A stretch of 64,000 nucleotides of DNA from assembly GCF_000242455.2 (NCBI RefSeq), contig NC_019892.1, forward strand, positions 7,884,744-7,948,743. Reading direction: 5' to 3'. Source of the stretch: Singulisphaera acidiphila DSM 18658. GTDB lineage: Bacteria > Planctomycetota > Planctomycetia > Isosphaerales > Isosphaeraceae. The notes beneath the pieces were generated by a model. The model was given only the letters and a program-made list of their open reading frames with translations. It did no database searches and was not told where the DNA came from. This document shows, piece by piece, positions 8,004 through 17,501 of the stretch. The first letter of the stretch is position 1; each line of letters opens with the position of its first letter. A program made the position numbers and the translations under genes.

Positions 8004-11000
8004 ATGAAATCTACGCCTCGTTCTCCCGTCCGCGCCCTCGTGATCTCCATCGCGGCTCTCGGCGTGGCTGGGATCGCGATCGTCGCGGGTCGAAATTCCT
8101 TCAAACCAGGGCCGACTCCCCCCCCCGCGTCGGGCGAGAGGATCCCCGTCGTTTCAGCGCCCAAGGAAGAGGAGAAAAGGCCCGGAACCCCGCAAGTCTG
8201 GGTCGTCGCCATCGGAATCGACCAGTATCGCGATAACGCGATCCCGTCGTGCCATGGTGCGGCCCGCGCCGCCCGCGCCGTGGCCAGTTGGTTTGGAGAG
8301 ACTGCGGGCTGGAACGCGGACAACGTGCTCGTGATGGACGAACGAGGCGCGGCCGAACCGGCGAAGGGGAAAAATCCCGAAGGGGTACTGCCGACCCTCG
8401 CCAACCTCGACTGGGCCTTCAAAACGTGGCTCCCCGCGCGGGTCCGTCCCGACGATACCGTCGTCGTCTACTTCGCCGGCCACGCGCTTGGCCTGCCCCC
8501 AAGCGCCGACGCCCCTCCGGGAAGCCCCGGACGGGAATACTTGCTGCCAATCGACGCCCGACGGCTCCAGTGGGACAAGTCGAGCTGGGCCCTGGACGAG
8601 GCGATCGACGGCCTGGCGGCCTCGGGACAAAATCCGGTGGTCTGCTGGCTCGACACCTCCTTGCTCGGACGCGGCGAGCGGATCGACCCGAAGTCGACGA
8701 CCATCCCCTCGGCCACCCCACTCCTCCAAAAGCTCGTGCGCTGGCCCGGCGTGACAGCCTGGCTGGCCGCCGATGGCAAGCCCGCTGTCGAGGCAGCGCG
8801 GGTCGGCGCCTTGAGCCCATTCACCGCAGCCCTGATCGACTCACTCGGCACCCCGGAACGACCCAACAACCTGCTCGCCGCGCTCGACCGGCTACAGCAA
8901 GACCAGGTGCTAGCCGACCAGGGCTTCCGAACACTCGGCGGAATTGACCCGGGGCTCGATCTCTGGGCCTCGACAATCCGTCAGGCGAGCCTCTTGAAAC
9001 GCGAACTGCTACTCCAACGCGGGCACGCTGGAGCGGTCTCCACCCTGGCCTTCAGCGCGGACGGCACTCGGATGATCTCGGGCTCCCAGGATTCAACCGT
9101 CAAAATCTGGTCGGTCGCGGATCGAAAGCTGCTCCGCTCGCTCGCCTACCACATGGTCGGCGTGAACAGCCTGGGGCTGAACGCCCGAGGTGATCGCCTG
9201 GTCAGCGGCGACGGCTCGGGATGGCTTCGAGTTTATGACCTCATCAAACAAGACGAGGTCGCCCCGGAACCGCCACACGAGCGCGGAGTCGACCAGGTCG
9301 CCTTCCTGCCCGACAGCGACCTGATTGCTTCGCTCGACATGGACGGCAAGAGTTGGCTCCGTAAAGCAGACGATCCAGCCGGACAGAACGGACTCTTCTC
9401 CGACCATAGCACCGGAATCGCAACCGCCAGCGGCACAGGGCCGATTGCGTTGGCCGTCGCAGAGGATGACGGTAAAGTCGCACTCCTCGGAGCGGCGGGA
9501 AAACCACTGGCCGCCATCGACGGCCCTGGTGGGATCGTCACGAGCCGGCGTCTCGCAACCAACGGCGAGCTGGTCATGGCGGGAGACGACCGTGGGCAGT
9601 TCTTAGTTTGGGACGCCAAGGAGCGCAAGGATATCTTGAAACAGAAGGCCTCGGCCGCCGTCGATGCCCTGGCTGTATCCCCCTCGAATCGTCTCGCCGT
9701 AGCCTCAGGCAAGGAGATCCGGGTTCTGGCGCTGGGGGTGACTCCCGCTGCCGAGCAAATCCTCACACTCCCGGACTCCGCGAACAGCGTCACCTTTTCC
9801 AAAGACGGGCGATGGTTGGCCGCCTGCACGACCAGTGGCGTCTTACGTCTCTGGCAGCTCACCGGGCCGAAGACAGCCGAGTTGCTTCCCCTTGAGGACG
9901 CTGGAACGAAGGGGCAAACCACCAGCTTCGCCTTCTCACCGGACGGCCGGAAGCTCGTCTCGGGTGACCAGGACGGCGGGCTCCGGACCTGGGACCTCCC
10001 CGACGGCCATCAGCGTCCCCCCGTCCCGGCTCGTCGTGGCCAGGTTGCCAGCCTGAGCGTCTCGGGCGACGGTCGCTACCTCCTCCAAGTCAGCCAGGAC
10101 CGGCAAGCGCAGGTCTGGGATCTCGAGAACGGGCGGAGCCTCAGCTCACTGGATGGAGACTGGGTCGCGGGCGTGCTCTCTCCCGATGGCAGCCGCGCCT
10201 ACCTGACCGCCGAGAAGGACGGAGAGATCGTCGCCATCGACCGCGAAGAGAACCGGACGCTGCCGACGACCTACGCACGCCCCGAGGCGACCCGGCAGCG
10301 GTTCGGCAAGCTGGCCATCTCCCCCGACGGCCACTGGATCGCGGCCGGCAGCCTGGAAGGGCCGATCGCCTGCCTCTGGGAAGCGTCCAGCGGAACCCTC
10401 GTCCAGACCGTCCGGGGCCACCTCGATCCTCACCCGATCACTTCGGTCGGCTTCTCCGGCGACTCCCGGCATTGGCTCACCGCCAGCGAGGATGGGTCGG
10501 TCAAAGTCTGGGACCGGGAGAACCTCGACCCCGCGCAAGCCCCGGTAGCCTCTTACGCGATGACCGACCCCAAGTCGGGCGACCCCGTGCCGATAACTGC
10601 GGCTCAGCTTTCCCCGATCGCCCCTCGCAAAGTGGTGGGCGGCGGGATCGACGGCCAGCTCTTCCTCTGGGACGGCGATGCCCGGCCCATCGACCTGGGA
10701 AGTCTCGGCCATGCGATCCTCGCGGTCACCTTCACACCCGACGGACGTTGGATCGCGGCGGCAGGTGCCGACAAGTCGGTCTGGCTCTGGGAAGCGAGCC
10801 AACCGCGAAGGCGGCTGCGACTGGAACCCGCACCTCAGCACTCCGAGCAAGTCAACGCGCTCGTCGCCTGGCCCAATAGCCGGATCATCGCCAGCGGAAG
10901 CGACGACACCACGATTCGCCTCTGGAAGCCCGAAGAACGGGCGCTGCTTGGGACCCTCTCGGCCCAGCAAGGGTCGAGCGACTGGGTCGCCTACACCCCC

Positions 11001-12416
11001 GACGGCCTGTTCGACTGCTCCATCGGCGGCGAGAGCCAGGTCACCTGGTTCGACGACAAGGTGATCCTCACCCTCGAACAAGTCTACGACCGCTTCCACG
11101 TATTCAAGTTGACCGATCAGCTCCGCCAAGGTGACCATCCGAAGGCCCCCGCACCGCCGCGCCGCCAGCCCCCGCGACTGACGATCGATCCACCCCCCGA
11201 ACCTGTGGCCGCTCAGCGCCTCACTCAACTGAAGATCTCGGTGGCCGAGCCCAACCTCACGAACTTGCGGCTCTACCAGAACGGAGTCCCCGTACTCTCC
11301 GGCGCCGACCTCAGCCCCGACGCGAAGCGACAGGTCGTCACCACTCCCATCAAGCTCCGCCACGGCCTGAACCGATTCCACGTCATGGCCGGCCGACCCG
11401 GCTCGACCGAGGTCGAGGGCCGCTCCCAAACGATCGAGATCCGCTACGATGGACCGGACACCCCGGGGCAGATCCACATCCTGGCCGTCGGAGTCAGCCA
11501 CTACGACGACAAGGAACACGCCCTTCAGTTCGCCGATCGCGACGCCGTGGAACTGTCCGAATACCTCGAGAAAAACGGCAACCGCGCCTCAGGCTCACCG
11601 GGCCTCCAGATCGTCCTCACCAACAACGACGTGACCGAGGCAAAGGTCGATGAGGCCTTCACAAAGATTCGTGACCGCGTGAAAACTCGCCCCGAGGATA
11701 CGGTCGCCATCTTCCTGGCAGGCCATGCCGACACACTCAACGGCCAATTCCACCTACTCCTCCCCTCTTTTCCATTTTCCGAGACTGACCCCACGACAGG
11801 GAAGCCGAAGCGGGGAATGGCCGCACTTGACCTCGCCTCGAAAAGCGTCCTCCCGTATGTTGCCGTCTACCGAAACCTGTCACGCCTCGGAGCCTTGCAG
11901 CGCGTCGTGATGATTGACGCCTGTCAGGCCGAAGCGATCCGGGACGACCCGGGAGTCCGCATGATCCAAGAACTGGTCGATACCGAAGCGCACCGCGCCA
12001 AGACCGCCTACCTCCTCGCCGCCCGACGCGGTGAGCCGGCCGGCGAAGTGGCGGCGCTCGCCCACGGGCTGATGACCTACGCCCTCCTCAAAGGGATGGG
12101 CGACCCCAGCCTCGAGACAGTCCCCGGCCTCACCCTCTTCAACGAGTTGCCCTCCGCCGACAAGAACCGCGACGGCTTGATCACGACCGATGAGCTGCGA
12201 TGGTACACGAGCGTGACCGTTCCAAGACTTGCCGCGAACTTCCCCCAGCTCGTCATGCGCACGGGGGCGAATGCCCAAATCACCTCATTTCGCCCTACTG
12301 CCAACCTGACGCAGAACGCGCAGATCCAGGCATCGGTTGTCTCTTTCCCATTGATCGAGCTATCCGTGCCTGCAAAACCAGAAATCGAGGAATCTTCGCC
12401 AAAAAGCGAGAAATAG
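8004..12416 (+). CDS. Membrane-anchored protein with two caspase-fold domains flanking WD40 repeats
   Basis: The 1470-residue protein begins with an N-terminal membrane anchor (11-29). A first peptidase C14-like domain (about 65-330) has FAGHA with His160, but the expected D-A-C position reads D217-T-S219, so the nucleophile is Ser or absent. About a dozen WD40 repeats follow (about 335-1000; for example FSADGTRMISGSQDSTVKIW). An Ig-like stretch (about 1050-1145) leads into a second caspase domain (1150-1400) with intact His1241 (LAGHAD) and Cys1307 (MIDACQ). The likely picture is an active C-terminal protease with a degenerate N-terminal partner and propellers for recognition. It lies 45 nt downstream of the kinase/FGE gene. 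Kinase, FGE, WD40 and caspase modules recur together in bacterial conflict and signalling systems; the substrate is unknown. Confidence 0.9.
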   Translation: MKSTPRSPVRALVISIAALGVAGIAIVAGRNSFKPGPTPPPASGERIPVVSAPKEEEKRPGTPQVWVVAIGIDQYRDNAIPSCHGAARAARAVASWFGETAGWNADNVLVMDERGAAEPAKGKNPEGVLPTLANLDWAFKTWLPARVRPDDTVVVYFAGHALGLPPSADAPPGSPGREYLLPIDARRLQWDKSSWALDEAIDGLAASGQNPVVCWLDTSLLGRGERIDPKSTTIPSATPLLQKLVRWPGVTAWLAADGKPAVEAARVGALSPFTAALIDSLGTPERPNNLLAALDRLQQDQVLADQGFRTLGGIDPGLDLWASTIRQASLLKRELLLQRGHAGAVSTLAFSADGTRMISGSQDSTVKIWSVADRKLLRSLAYHMVGVNSLGLNARGDRLVSGDGSGWLRVYDLIKQDEVAPEPPHERGVDQVAFLPDSDLIASLDMDGKSWLRKADDPAGQNGLFSDHSTGIATASGTGPIALAVAEDDGKVALLGAAGKPLAAIDGPGGIVTSRRLATNGELVMAGDDRGQFLVWDAKERKDILKQKASAAVDALAVSPSNRLAVASGKEIRVLALGVTPAAEQILTLPDSANSVTFSKDGRWLAACTTSGVLRLWQLTGPKTAELLPLEDAGTKGQTTSFAFSPDGRKLVSGDQDGGLRTWDLPDGHQRPPVPARRGQVASLSVSGDGRYLLQVSQDRQAQVWDLENGRSLSSLDGDWVAGVLSPDGSRAYLTAEKDGEIVAIDREENRTLPTTYARPEATRQRFGKLAISPDGHWIAAGSLEGPIACLWEASSGTLVQTVRGHLDPHPITSVGFSGDSRHWLTASEDGSVKVWDRENLDPAQAPVASYAMTDPKSGDPVPITAAQLSPIAPRKVVGGGIDGQLFLWDGDARPIDLGSLGHAILAVTFTPDGRWIAAAGADKSVWLWEASQPRRRLRLEPAPQHSEQVNALVAWPNSRIIASGSDDTTIRLWKPEERALLGTLSAQQGSSDWVAYTPDGLFDCSIGGESQVTWFDDKVILTLEQVYDRFHVFKLTDQLRQGDHPKAPAPPRRQPPRLTIDPPPEPVAAQRLTQLKISVAEPNLTNLRLYQNGVPVLSGADLSPDAKRQVVTTPIKLRHGLNRFHVMAGRPGSTEVEGRSQTIEIRYDGPDTPGQIHILAVGVSHYDDKEHALQFADRDAVELSEYLEKNGNRASGSPGLQIVLTNNDVTEAKVDEAFTKIRDRVKTRPEDTVAIFLAGHADTLNGQFHLLLPSFPFSETDPTTGKPKRGMAALDLASKSVLPYVAVYRNLSRLGALQRVVMIDACQAEAIRDDPGVRMIQELVDTEAHRAKTAYLLAARRGEPAGEVAALAHGLMTYALLKGMGDPSLETVPGLTLFNELPSADKNRDGLITTDELRWYTSVTVPRLAANFPQLVMRTGANAQITSFRPTANLTQNAQIQASVVSFPLIELSVPAKPEIEESSPKSEK

Positions 12417-12478
12417 ATTTGATTGCAACCTTCCGCGCAGCCGATACGAAAACCATTGTCGCTGCGCCCCCCAATCGG

Positions 12479-12503
12479 GCCGAGGCCGTTTTACGGCCTC
12501 GGC
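12479..12503 (+). terminator. Hairpin between the caspase-domain gene and the sulfotransferase gene
   Basis: GCCGAGGCCGT (12479-12489), a TTT loop, then ACGGCCTCGGC (12493-12503) form a perfect 11-bp stem. It lies 63 nt past the caspase gene stop and 20 nt before the next start codon. No T tract follows, so it could instead affect the next gene's 5' leader. Confidence 0.55.
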
Positions 12504-12523
12504 TAGCATGAAGGATTGCAAAA

Positions 12524-13549
12524 ATGTACGTCCTGTGTGCCGGCATGTACCGCGCCTGCTCGACGTGGCAATACGAGGTGATCACGCATCTCCTCGATAA
12601 GCACCGGGGGGGCGAGCGCCTCGGTTACTTGACGGGCGAGGAATTCACCGCCAGGTATCGATCCGGCGAGCAGGATGCGGGCTGGAGCGTCCTGAAGTCG
12701 CACGAAGGGGATCGAAGCTTTGCCCGTGCCATTACCGATCGGCAGGCGATCGCGGTTTACGCCTATCGTGACGTCCGCGACGTCGTCTTTTCGCTGATGC
12801 ACAAGCGGGGCGTGACCTTCGAGCAACTGGTCCGCCAGGGAATGATCCACCAGATCTTCGCGAACGACCGGTTCTGGTCGAAGCAGCCCGGCGTCGTCGT
12901 CCAAGGTTATGAGAACCTGGTCGAAGACCCGGTAACCGGCGTCATGGAACTGGCAGCCCATCTCGGCCTGGAGCTTAGCCGCGACGAAGCGGTGGAAGTG
13001 GCGGGCGAATACTCGTTCCAGACCAATCGCCGCCGGACACTTGAGCTGGTCGAGCGCCTTCAGGCTCAGGGGGTCGACCTGAACGACCCGTCAAACTTGC
13101 AGTACTACGACCAGAAGACCCTGCTCCACTGGAACCATCTCCGCGAAGGGCGGCCCGGTAACTGGCGAACCCACGCAACGCCCGGCCAGCGTGCTATCCT
13201 CTCCCGACTCTGCGACAAGTGGCTGATTGCGCACGGTTACGAGGCGGACACGCTCGCCCCCGACGCTCCGCGCCAGACCACTTCAGAGGTTCTCCGCCGC
13301 GAGTTGGAGCTGGCACGAGCCTGGCTCGCCTGCGCCTTGCGCTGTGCCTCACTCCGCCATCCCAAGAGTGCACGGGCCGTCAAACGGCTCCTCGGCATGT
13401 CGACCCGGACCACCGCCGCCGTCCCCGCCAACGTCCGGATCGACTCCGCCCGGGAGGTTGCAAACGAGGCTTCCGGAACCAAGCACGGCCAGCCCACCAA
13501 ACCCACGCGCGCCACCCGTTCCGAAACGGTGGCGAACGACGCCTCCTGA
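12524..13549 (+). CDS. Sulfotransferase-family protein
   Basis: The product is 341 residues. The N-terminal CAGMYRACSTWQYEV (6-20) fits the PAPS 5'-phosphosulfate loop, and YAYRDVRDVVFSLMHKRG (about 80-97) fits the 3'-phosphate-binding strand-helix. VVVQGYENLVEDP resembles the conserved Y-E-D/N-L segment. The family transfers sulfate from PAPS to hydroxyl or amine acceptors. Residues after about 250 are Ala/Arg/Thr-rich and probably disordered. ATG 12524 has AAGGA 10 nt before it. The acceptor cannot be inferred. A second sulfotransferase-like domain occurs in the fusion protein at 36490-38532. Confidence 0.75.
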   Translation: MYVLCAGMYRACSTWQYEVITHLLDKHRGGERLGYLTGEEFTARYRSGEQDAGWSVLKSHEGDRSFARAITDRQAIAVYAYRDVRDVVFSLMHKRGVTFEQLVRQGMIHQIFANDRFWSKQPGVVVQGYENLVEDPVTGVMELAAHLGLELSRDEAVEVAGEYSFQTNRRRTLELVERLQAQGVDLNDPSNLQYYDQKTLLHWNHLREGRPGNWRTHATPGQRAILSRLCDKWLIAHGYEADTLAPDAPRQTTSEVLRRELELARAWLACALRCASLRHPKSARAVKRLLGMSTRTTAAVPANVRIDSAREVANEASGTKHGQPTKPTRATRSETVANDAS

Positions 13550-13878
13550 GCAGGTCGACATGTTCTTCCTTTAAATTGCGCCCGGTCGCTGAGTAGTCCA
13601 ACCGGCAATCCCCAAATGATGAATGACGGCCGGGCGACTCCTGCGAGTCTCGGCTCAAACTTAGTCCCCTCGCCTGTCCCAATCCCTCCTTTTGCCTGCA
13701 ACGCTTGAGCGTGAAATGTAGACCCGCCCCATCGGGCCAATGCCCGGGCTCGGCATTTCGCCTGACGAGACAGCAATGGCCCTTATCGGTTATCCTGAAT
13801 TTCGAACAGGGCAGCCGATCGAGCCAACGCTTGCGTGTCGCAGGAATGAGTGACCCCTCTTTCGACGGAGAGGAAGCC
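13550..13878. other. Intergenic region before poxB
   Basis: These 329 bases hold no convincing gene. A GGAGAGGAAGCC ribosome site for the next gene lies at its end. An upstream in-frame ATG at 13705 exists, but the extra 58 residues look unlike a PoxB N-terminus. Confidence 0.4.
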
Positions 13879-15606
13879 ATGCCGAGAACCGTCAGCAACG
13901 TGTTCATCGAGACATTGATCACGGCCGGGGTAAAGCGGGTGTACGGGGTGGTCGGCGACTCGCTCAACGGCCTGACCGATGTCATCCGCAAGAGTAAAAA
14001 GATCGATTGGGTACACGTCCGCCATGAAGAGGTCGCGGCTTTCGCCGCCGGTGCGGAGGCGCACCTCACAGGGGAAATCGCCGTTTGCGCAGGCAGTTGC
14101 GGACCGGGAAATCTTCACCTCATCAACGGTCTCTATGACTGTCATCGAAATCGCGTCCCGGTCCTTGCGATCGCGGCTCAGATCCCCAGCAGCGAACTCG
14201 GCAGCGGCTATTTCCAAGAGACCAGTCCTGAGCACTTGTTCAAGGACTGCAGCCACTACTGCGAACTGGTCTCGCAGCCCGAACAGATTCCTCGCGTCCT
14301 CGGCATCGCCATGCGAGCCGCGATCGCCAAACGGGGCGTCGCTGTCGTGATCATTCCCGGTGACATCGCGTTGCGCGATTGTCCGTCTCCGCCGCTCTCT
14401 CTCGGACTTGGCGATTCCGCATCAACCACGCTCCCCCCTGTTGATGCCCTGAAAAAGGCGGCAGCGCTACTGAACAGTGCGAAAAAGGTCGCGATTCTCG
14501 GTGGTGCGGGCTGTGCGGGCGCTCATTCGGAACTGATTGCAATCGCCGGCCGGCTGAAGGCACCGATCGTTCACGCGATGCGCGGGAAGGAATTCATCGA
14601 GTACGACAATCCGTACGACGTCGGCATGACGGGGCTACTCGGCTTCTCATCGGGTTATCATACGATGATGAACTGCGATGCGTTGTTGATGCTCGGCACC
14701 GACTTTCCCTACCAGCAGTTCTATCCCAAAGACGCGACGATCATTCAGGTGGATCTGCGTGGCGAGCAGATCGGTCGCCGCACCCCCGTGGATGTCGGAC
14801 TCGTCGGCAGCGTGAAAGAAACGTTGCAGGCGCTCACTCCCTTGGTGAACGATAAAGCAGATCGCAGCTATCTGGATGTCTGCCTCAAGCACTACGGACA
14901 GGCTCGCAAGGGGCTTGACGAGCTGGCCACAGGCGAACCGGGACGCACGCCGATTCATCCGCAGTATGTAGCGAAAGTCTTGAACGAGCTTGCTTCAGAC
15001 AGCGCCATCTTCACCTGCGATGTGGGTACGCCCACCATTTGGGCCGCGCGTTACTTGCGGATGAATGGCAAGCGGCGCTTGCTCGGTTCATTCAACCACG
15101 GCTCCATGGCCAATGCGCTTCCCCAGGCCATCGGTGCCCAAGCCGCATTTCCTGATCGACAAGTCGTCAGTCTCTCCGGCGACGGCGGCCTGGCGATGTT
15201 GCTCGGCGACCTGTTGACGTTGAGACAGCTCAAGCTTCCGGTCAAGGTGATCGTCTTCAGCAACAGCTCACTCGGTTTTGTCGAACTGGAGATGAAGGCC
15301 GCCGGATTGCTCGATTACGGCACGGAGCTGGTTAATCCCAACTTCGCAAAGCTGGCGGAATCCGCCGAGATTCTCGGCTTTCGCGTGGAAGCGCCGGAAG
15401 CACTTCAACCGGCGCTGGAAGCGGCGCTTGCCCATGAGGGCCCGTGCCTTGTAGAGGTGATCGTCAACCGGCAGGAGCTTGCGATGCCTCCGACAATCAC
15501 CGCAACCCAGGCGATCGGTTTCAGCCTCTACATGATTCGCGCCGTCCTCAGCGGACGAGGCGACGAAGTGATCGACCTGGCAAAGACAAACCTATTCTCA
15601 CGCTAG
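13879..15606 (+). CDS. poxB: Thiamine-diphosphate-dependent pyruvate oxidase / pyruvate:quinone dehydrogenase
   Basis: The 575-residue product matches the length of E. coli PoxB (572). It should decarboxylate pyruvate to acetate, CO2 and reduced quinone using ThDP and FAD. The N-terminal Pyr domain contains the catalytic Glu in VHVRHEEVAAFAAGAEA. GSCGPGNLHLINGLYD is typical of the subfamily. The C-terminal PP domain has the ThDP motif GDGGLAMLLGD ending in SNSSLGF. The start at 13879 was chosen for its Shine-Dalgarno sequence and because MPRTVSNVFIETLITAGV matches the family N-terminus. It is a single-gene unit, followed by an IS630 transposase remnant on the opposite strand, so transfer is possible. 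Acetolactate synthase-like activity is the main alternative. Confidence 0.88.
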   Translation: MPRTVSNVFIETLITAGVKRVYGVVGDSLNGLTDVIRKSKKIDWVHVRHEEVAAFAAGAEAHLTGEIAVCAGSCGPGNLHLINGLYDCHRNRVPVLAIAAQIPSSELGSGYFQETSPEHLFKDCSHYCELVSQPEQIPRVLGIAMRAAIAKRGVAVVIIPGDIALRDCPSPPLSLGLGDSASTTLPPVDALKKAAALLNSAKKVAILGGAGCAGAHSELIAIAGRLKAPIVHAMRGKEFIEYDNPYDVGMTGLLGFSSGYHTMMNCDALLMLGTDFPYQQFYPKDATIIQVDLRGEQIGRRTPVDVGLVGSVKETLQALTPLVNDKADRSYLDVCLKHYGQARKGLDELATGEPGRTPIHPQYVAKVLNELASDSAIFTCDVGTPTIWAARYLRMNGKRRLLGSFNHGSMANALPQAIGAQAAFPDRQVVSLSGDGGLAMLLGDLLTLRQLKLPVKVIVFSNSSLGFVELEMKAAGLLDYGTELVNPNFAKLAESAEILGFRVEAPEALQPALEAALAHEGPCLVEVIVNRQELAMPPTITATQAIGFSLYMIRAVLSGRGDEVIDLAKTNLFSR

Positions 15607-15768
15607 CAGGCTCTCGATCCGACAAGACGATATCTCACAACAGCAATTACTTCTTGCCAGACCCGAAATAACAGCCATACAAGTAGACTTTCATGTTCGG
15701 TGGTCCAGACGAAAATCTAGACCGCATTATAAATTTCAGAAAGCGGCAATTTGCGAACAGGCCCAAGT

Positions 15769-15885
15769 TCATGCCGGCAGTCGCCGCAGAATGCTTTGCG
15801 GCCGATTCGCCCAGGTTTCGAGCTTCTGCCGCTCGTCGTCACTCAGAGCAAGGGAGGTTTTGGGACGACCGCCTTTGCTCATCAT
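15769..15885 (-). pseudogene. Remnant of an IS630-family transposase (N-terminal part)
   Basis: On the minus strand from ATG 15885 a short frame of 38 residues reads MMSKGGRPKTSLALSDDE, then RQKLETWANRPQS, before frame disruption and a TGA. This resembles the N-terminal segment of IS630 transposases (LT/LS-x-E-E/D-R-x-x-L-E-x-W-A-R-R-P-K/Q-S). Nothing of the HTH or DDE domain is left. It lies between poxB and the LysR gene. The match is short and was judged by eye. Confidence 0.5.
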
Positions 15886-15960
15886 CCGTCTCATTCACAG
15901 GACGACATAATGATAAATCCAATTACACAAGGCTGACCGACGATCCCCCAACTCGGGACA

Positions 15961-16854
15961 CTAGCTGCACTTACGCCGTTGCGCCGCCGACCGCATCACA
16001 CAAGCAAAAGCATCCCTGGCTCGCAGTGGAAAGCCTCCCTTCCGCATTAGCAACCCGACCTCACGGCTTGGCGTCGGACCTTCCAGGCGGACGGTCCTGA
16101 CGTGTGTGACTTTGTCGGGGATCGCAAGCAACGGCAGTATTGTCGCGTGACCACCTCGTTGAACTGTCGCGACGATGGCCGCCACCGAATTCATCTCCAC
16201 GACAACCTTGGCCGAGATGCCGGCCACTCGAAAGGCTTCATCAACCATTTGCCGGGTGTAGAACCCGCGAGGCATCACCATAAGCGGCTCGTTTCCAAGT
16301 TCAGACACCCGCACCGTTTGCCGCCTTGACCACGGGTGCCGCCTGGGAATGACTAAGACCAGTTCCTCTTCAAAGAGGAGCTCCGCGTCTAGCCCCGTAT
16401 CCGCAGGTGGTACGAACGACACTCCAAGGTCGAGCCGACCTTCCGATACGCCGATCTCGACACCGGACGCCGACAATTCCTCAACGAGGAGAGTGACGCC
16501 GGGATACGCGGCCGAGAACTCCGCCACCACGACAGGGATCAGGTAGGCGTTCACCGTCTGAACGACGCCGACCGCAAGCCGCCCTCGCTTGAGACCATCG
16601 AGTTCGTCAAGACCGGCCTGGGCTTCCTCCAGTTCCCTGAGCACTCGTCGTGCATGGTTGCGGAAAAGTTCCCCGGCGGCGGTAAGTCGCACCCCTCGAC
16701 CGATCCGATCGAAGAGCGGTACGCCTAACTCTTTCTCCAACTGCTGCACCTGCAGCGACAGCGTTGGCTGCGAGACGTGCAACGACTCTGCCGCGTGCCG
16801 GAAGTGAGCAGCGTCGGCGACCGCCAGAAAGTACCTCAGGTGGCGAAGTTCCAT
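15961..16854 (-). CDS. LysR-family transcriptional regulator
   Basis: The protein is 297 residues, normal for LysR regulators. The winged HTH covers residues 1-60: MELRHLRYFLAVADAAHF, then QPTLSLQVQQLEKELG and LFDR. A periplasmic-binding-protein-like effector domain spans about 90-290. I chose ATG 16854 over an in-frame ATG 60 nt upstream because MELRHLRYF is the standard family start. It is divergent from the cupin + DapA-family pair and is 145 nt from the cupin start, the usual arrangement for a LysR protein controlling its neighbours. The sequence has some CynR/CbbR character, but the effector is unknown. Confidence 0.9.
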   Translation of the reverse strand: MELRHLRYFLAVADAAHFRHAAESLHVSQPTLSLQVQQLEKELGVPLFDRIGRGVRLTAAGELFRNHARRVLRELEEAQAGLDELDGLKRGRLAVGVVQTVNAYLIPVVVAEFSAAYPGVTLLVEELSASGVEIGVSEGRLDLGVSFVPPADTGLDAELLFEEELVLVIPRRHPWSRRQTVRVSELGNEPLMVMPRGFYTRQMVDEAFRVAGISAKVVVEMNSVAAIVATVQRGGHATILPLLAIPDKVTHVRTVRLEGPTPSREVGLLMRKGGFPLRARDAFACVMRSAAQRRKCS

Positions 16855-16999
16855 GGAACCCACTGATAGCTGCCAGCAATCAATACGATAAAAACAAAGT
16901 ATTGGACCAATCAATCCTAGAGCTTCAAGATACCGTTGTCAAAACATTGGCAACGATCCCTTGATAGCCCATTTACGGAATTCAATCAGGAGCTTCTGC
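16855..16999. promoter_or_regulatory. LysR/cupin divergent control region with two dyads
   Basis: CAATAC (16881-16886) and GTATTG (16899-16904) form an inverted repeat with a 12-nt spacer. CGTTG (16934-16938) and CAACG (16951-16955) form a second one, also with a 12-nt spacer. The first contains ATAC...GTAT, similar to LysR boxes though with longer spacing. An AGGAG ribosome site for the cupin lies at about 16988-16992. Confidence 0.5.
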
Positions 17000-17501
17000 A
17001 TGACTTCTCCAGCCGACGCCCCAACAGCGAAGTACCAATCGGCGGACTTCGACAAGACCCCGCCCACCCCGCACGTCCGTATCCCCGACCGACTGCACCA
17101 CCCCGCCGTCGAAGCAGCCGGCAAGCACGGTGACTACTCGTCCCAACGGAAACACCCCGTGTTCTTCGTGGATCTGCCGACTCACTCGATCAGCATGACC
17201 ATCGGTTGGCTTGATCCGGAGCAGTCGTCCAACATGCACCGGCACACCTACGAGACAGTCCTTTATATCCTCGAAGGCACAGGACACACGGAAGTACAGG
17301 GCCGAAAGATCGAGTGGAAGGCCGGCGACGCAGTGTACATCCCGGTCTGGGCATGGCACCGCCATACCAATACCGGCAGCGGCCTGGGCTCGCTACCTCG
17401 CTTGCGAAAACGCCCCATTGCTTCAAAACCTCGGCGGGGTGGCCCTCCGCGAGGAGGCTCAGAAGAAGAGCGACGCCCCTGTCGCGGAAGGGGGAAAGTG
17501 A
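17000..17501 (+). pseudogene. Cupin-domain protein, frameshifted
   Basis: From ATG 17000 (AGGAG upstream) the frame encodes a cupin: MHRHTYETVLYILEGTGHT (metal-binding H-x-H and E) and GDAVYIPVWAWHRHTNTGS. At about 17380-17390 the frame goes wrong. The expected continuation ARYLACENAPLLQNLGG is found in the +1 frame and ends at TGA 17499-17501, overlapping the ATG of the next gene (TGATG). One extra G in the GC-rich run near 17385 would explain it; removing it gives TGS-AWARYLACENAP. As it stands, the first frame reads through into the downstream gene and would make a 478-residue cupin-aldolase fusion. This is either a real frameshift or a sequence error. The cupin probably acts on the substrate of its DapA-family neighbour. 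Confidence 0.75.

Noticed and set aside
10146..11519. A 457-codon minus-strand open frame
   Set aside because: Antisense to the WD40/caspase gene; no motif.
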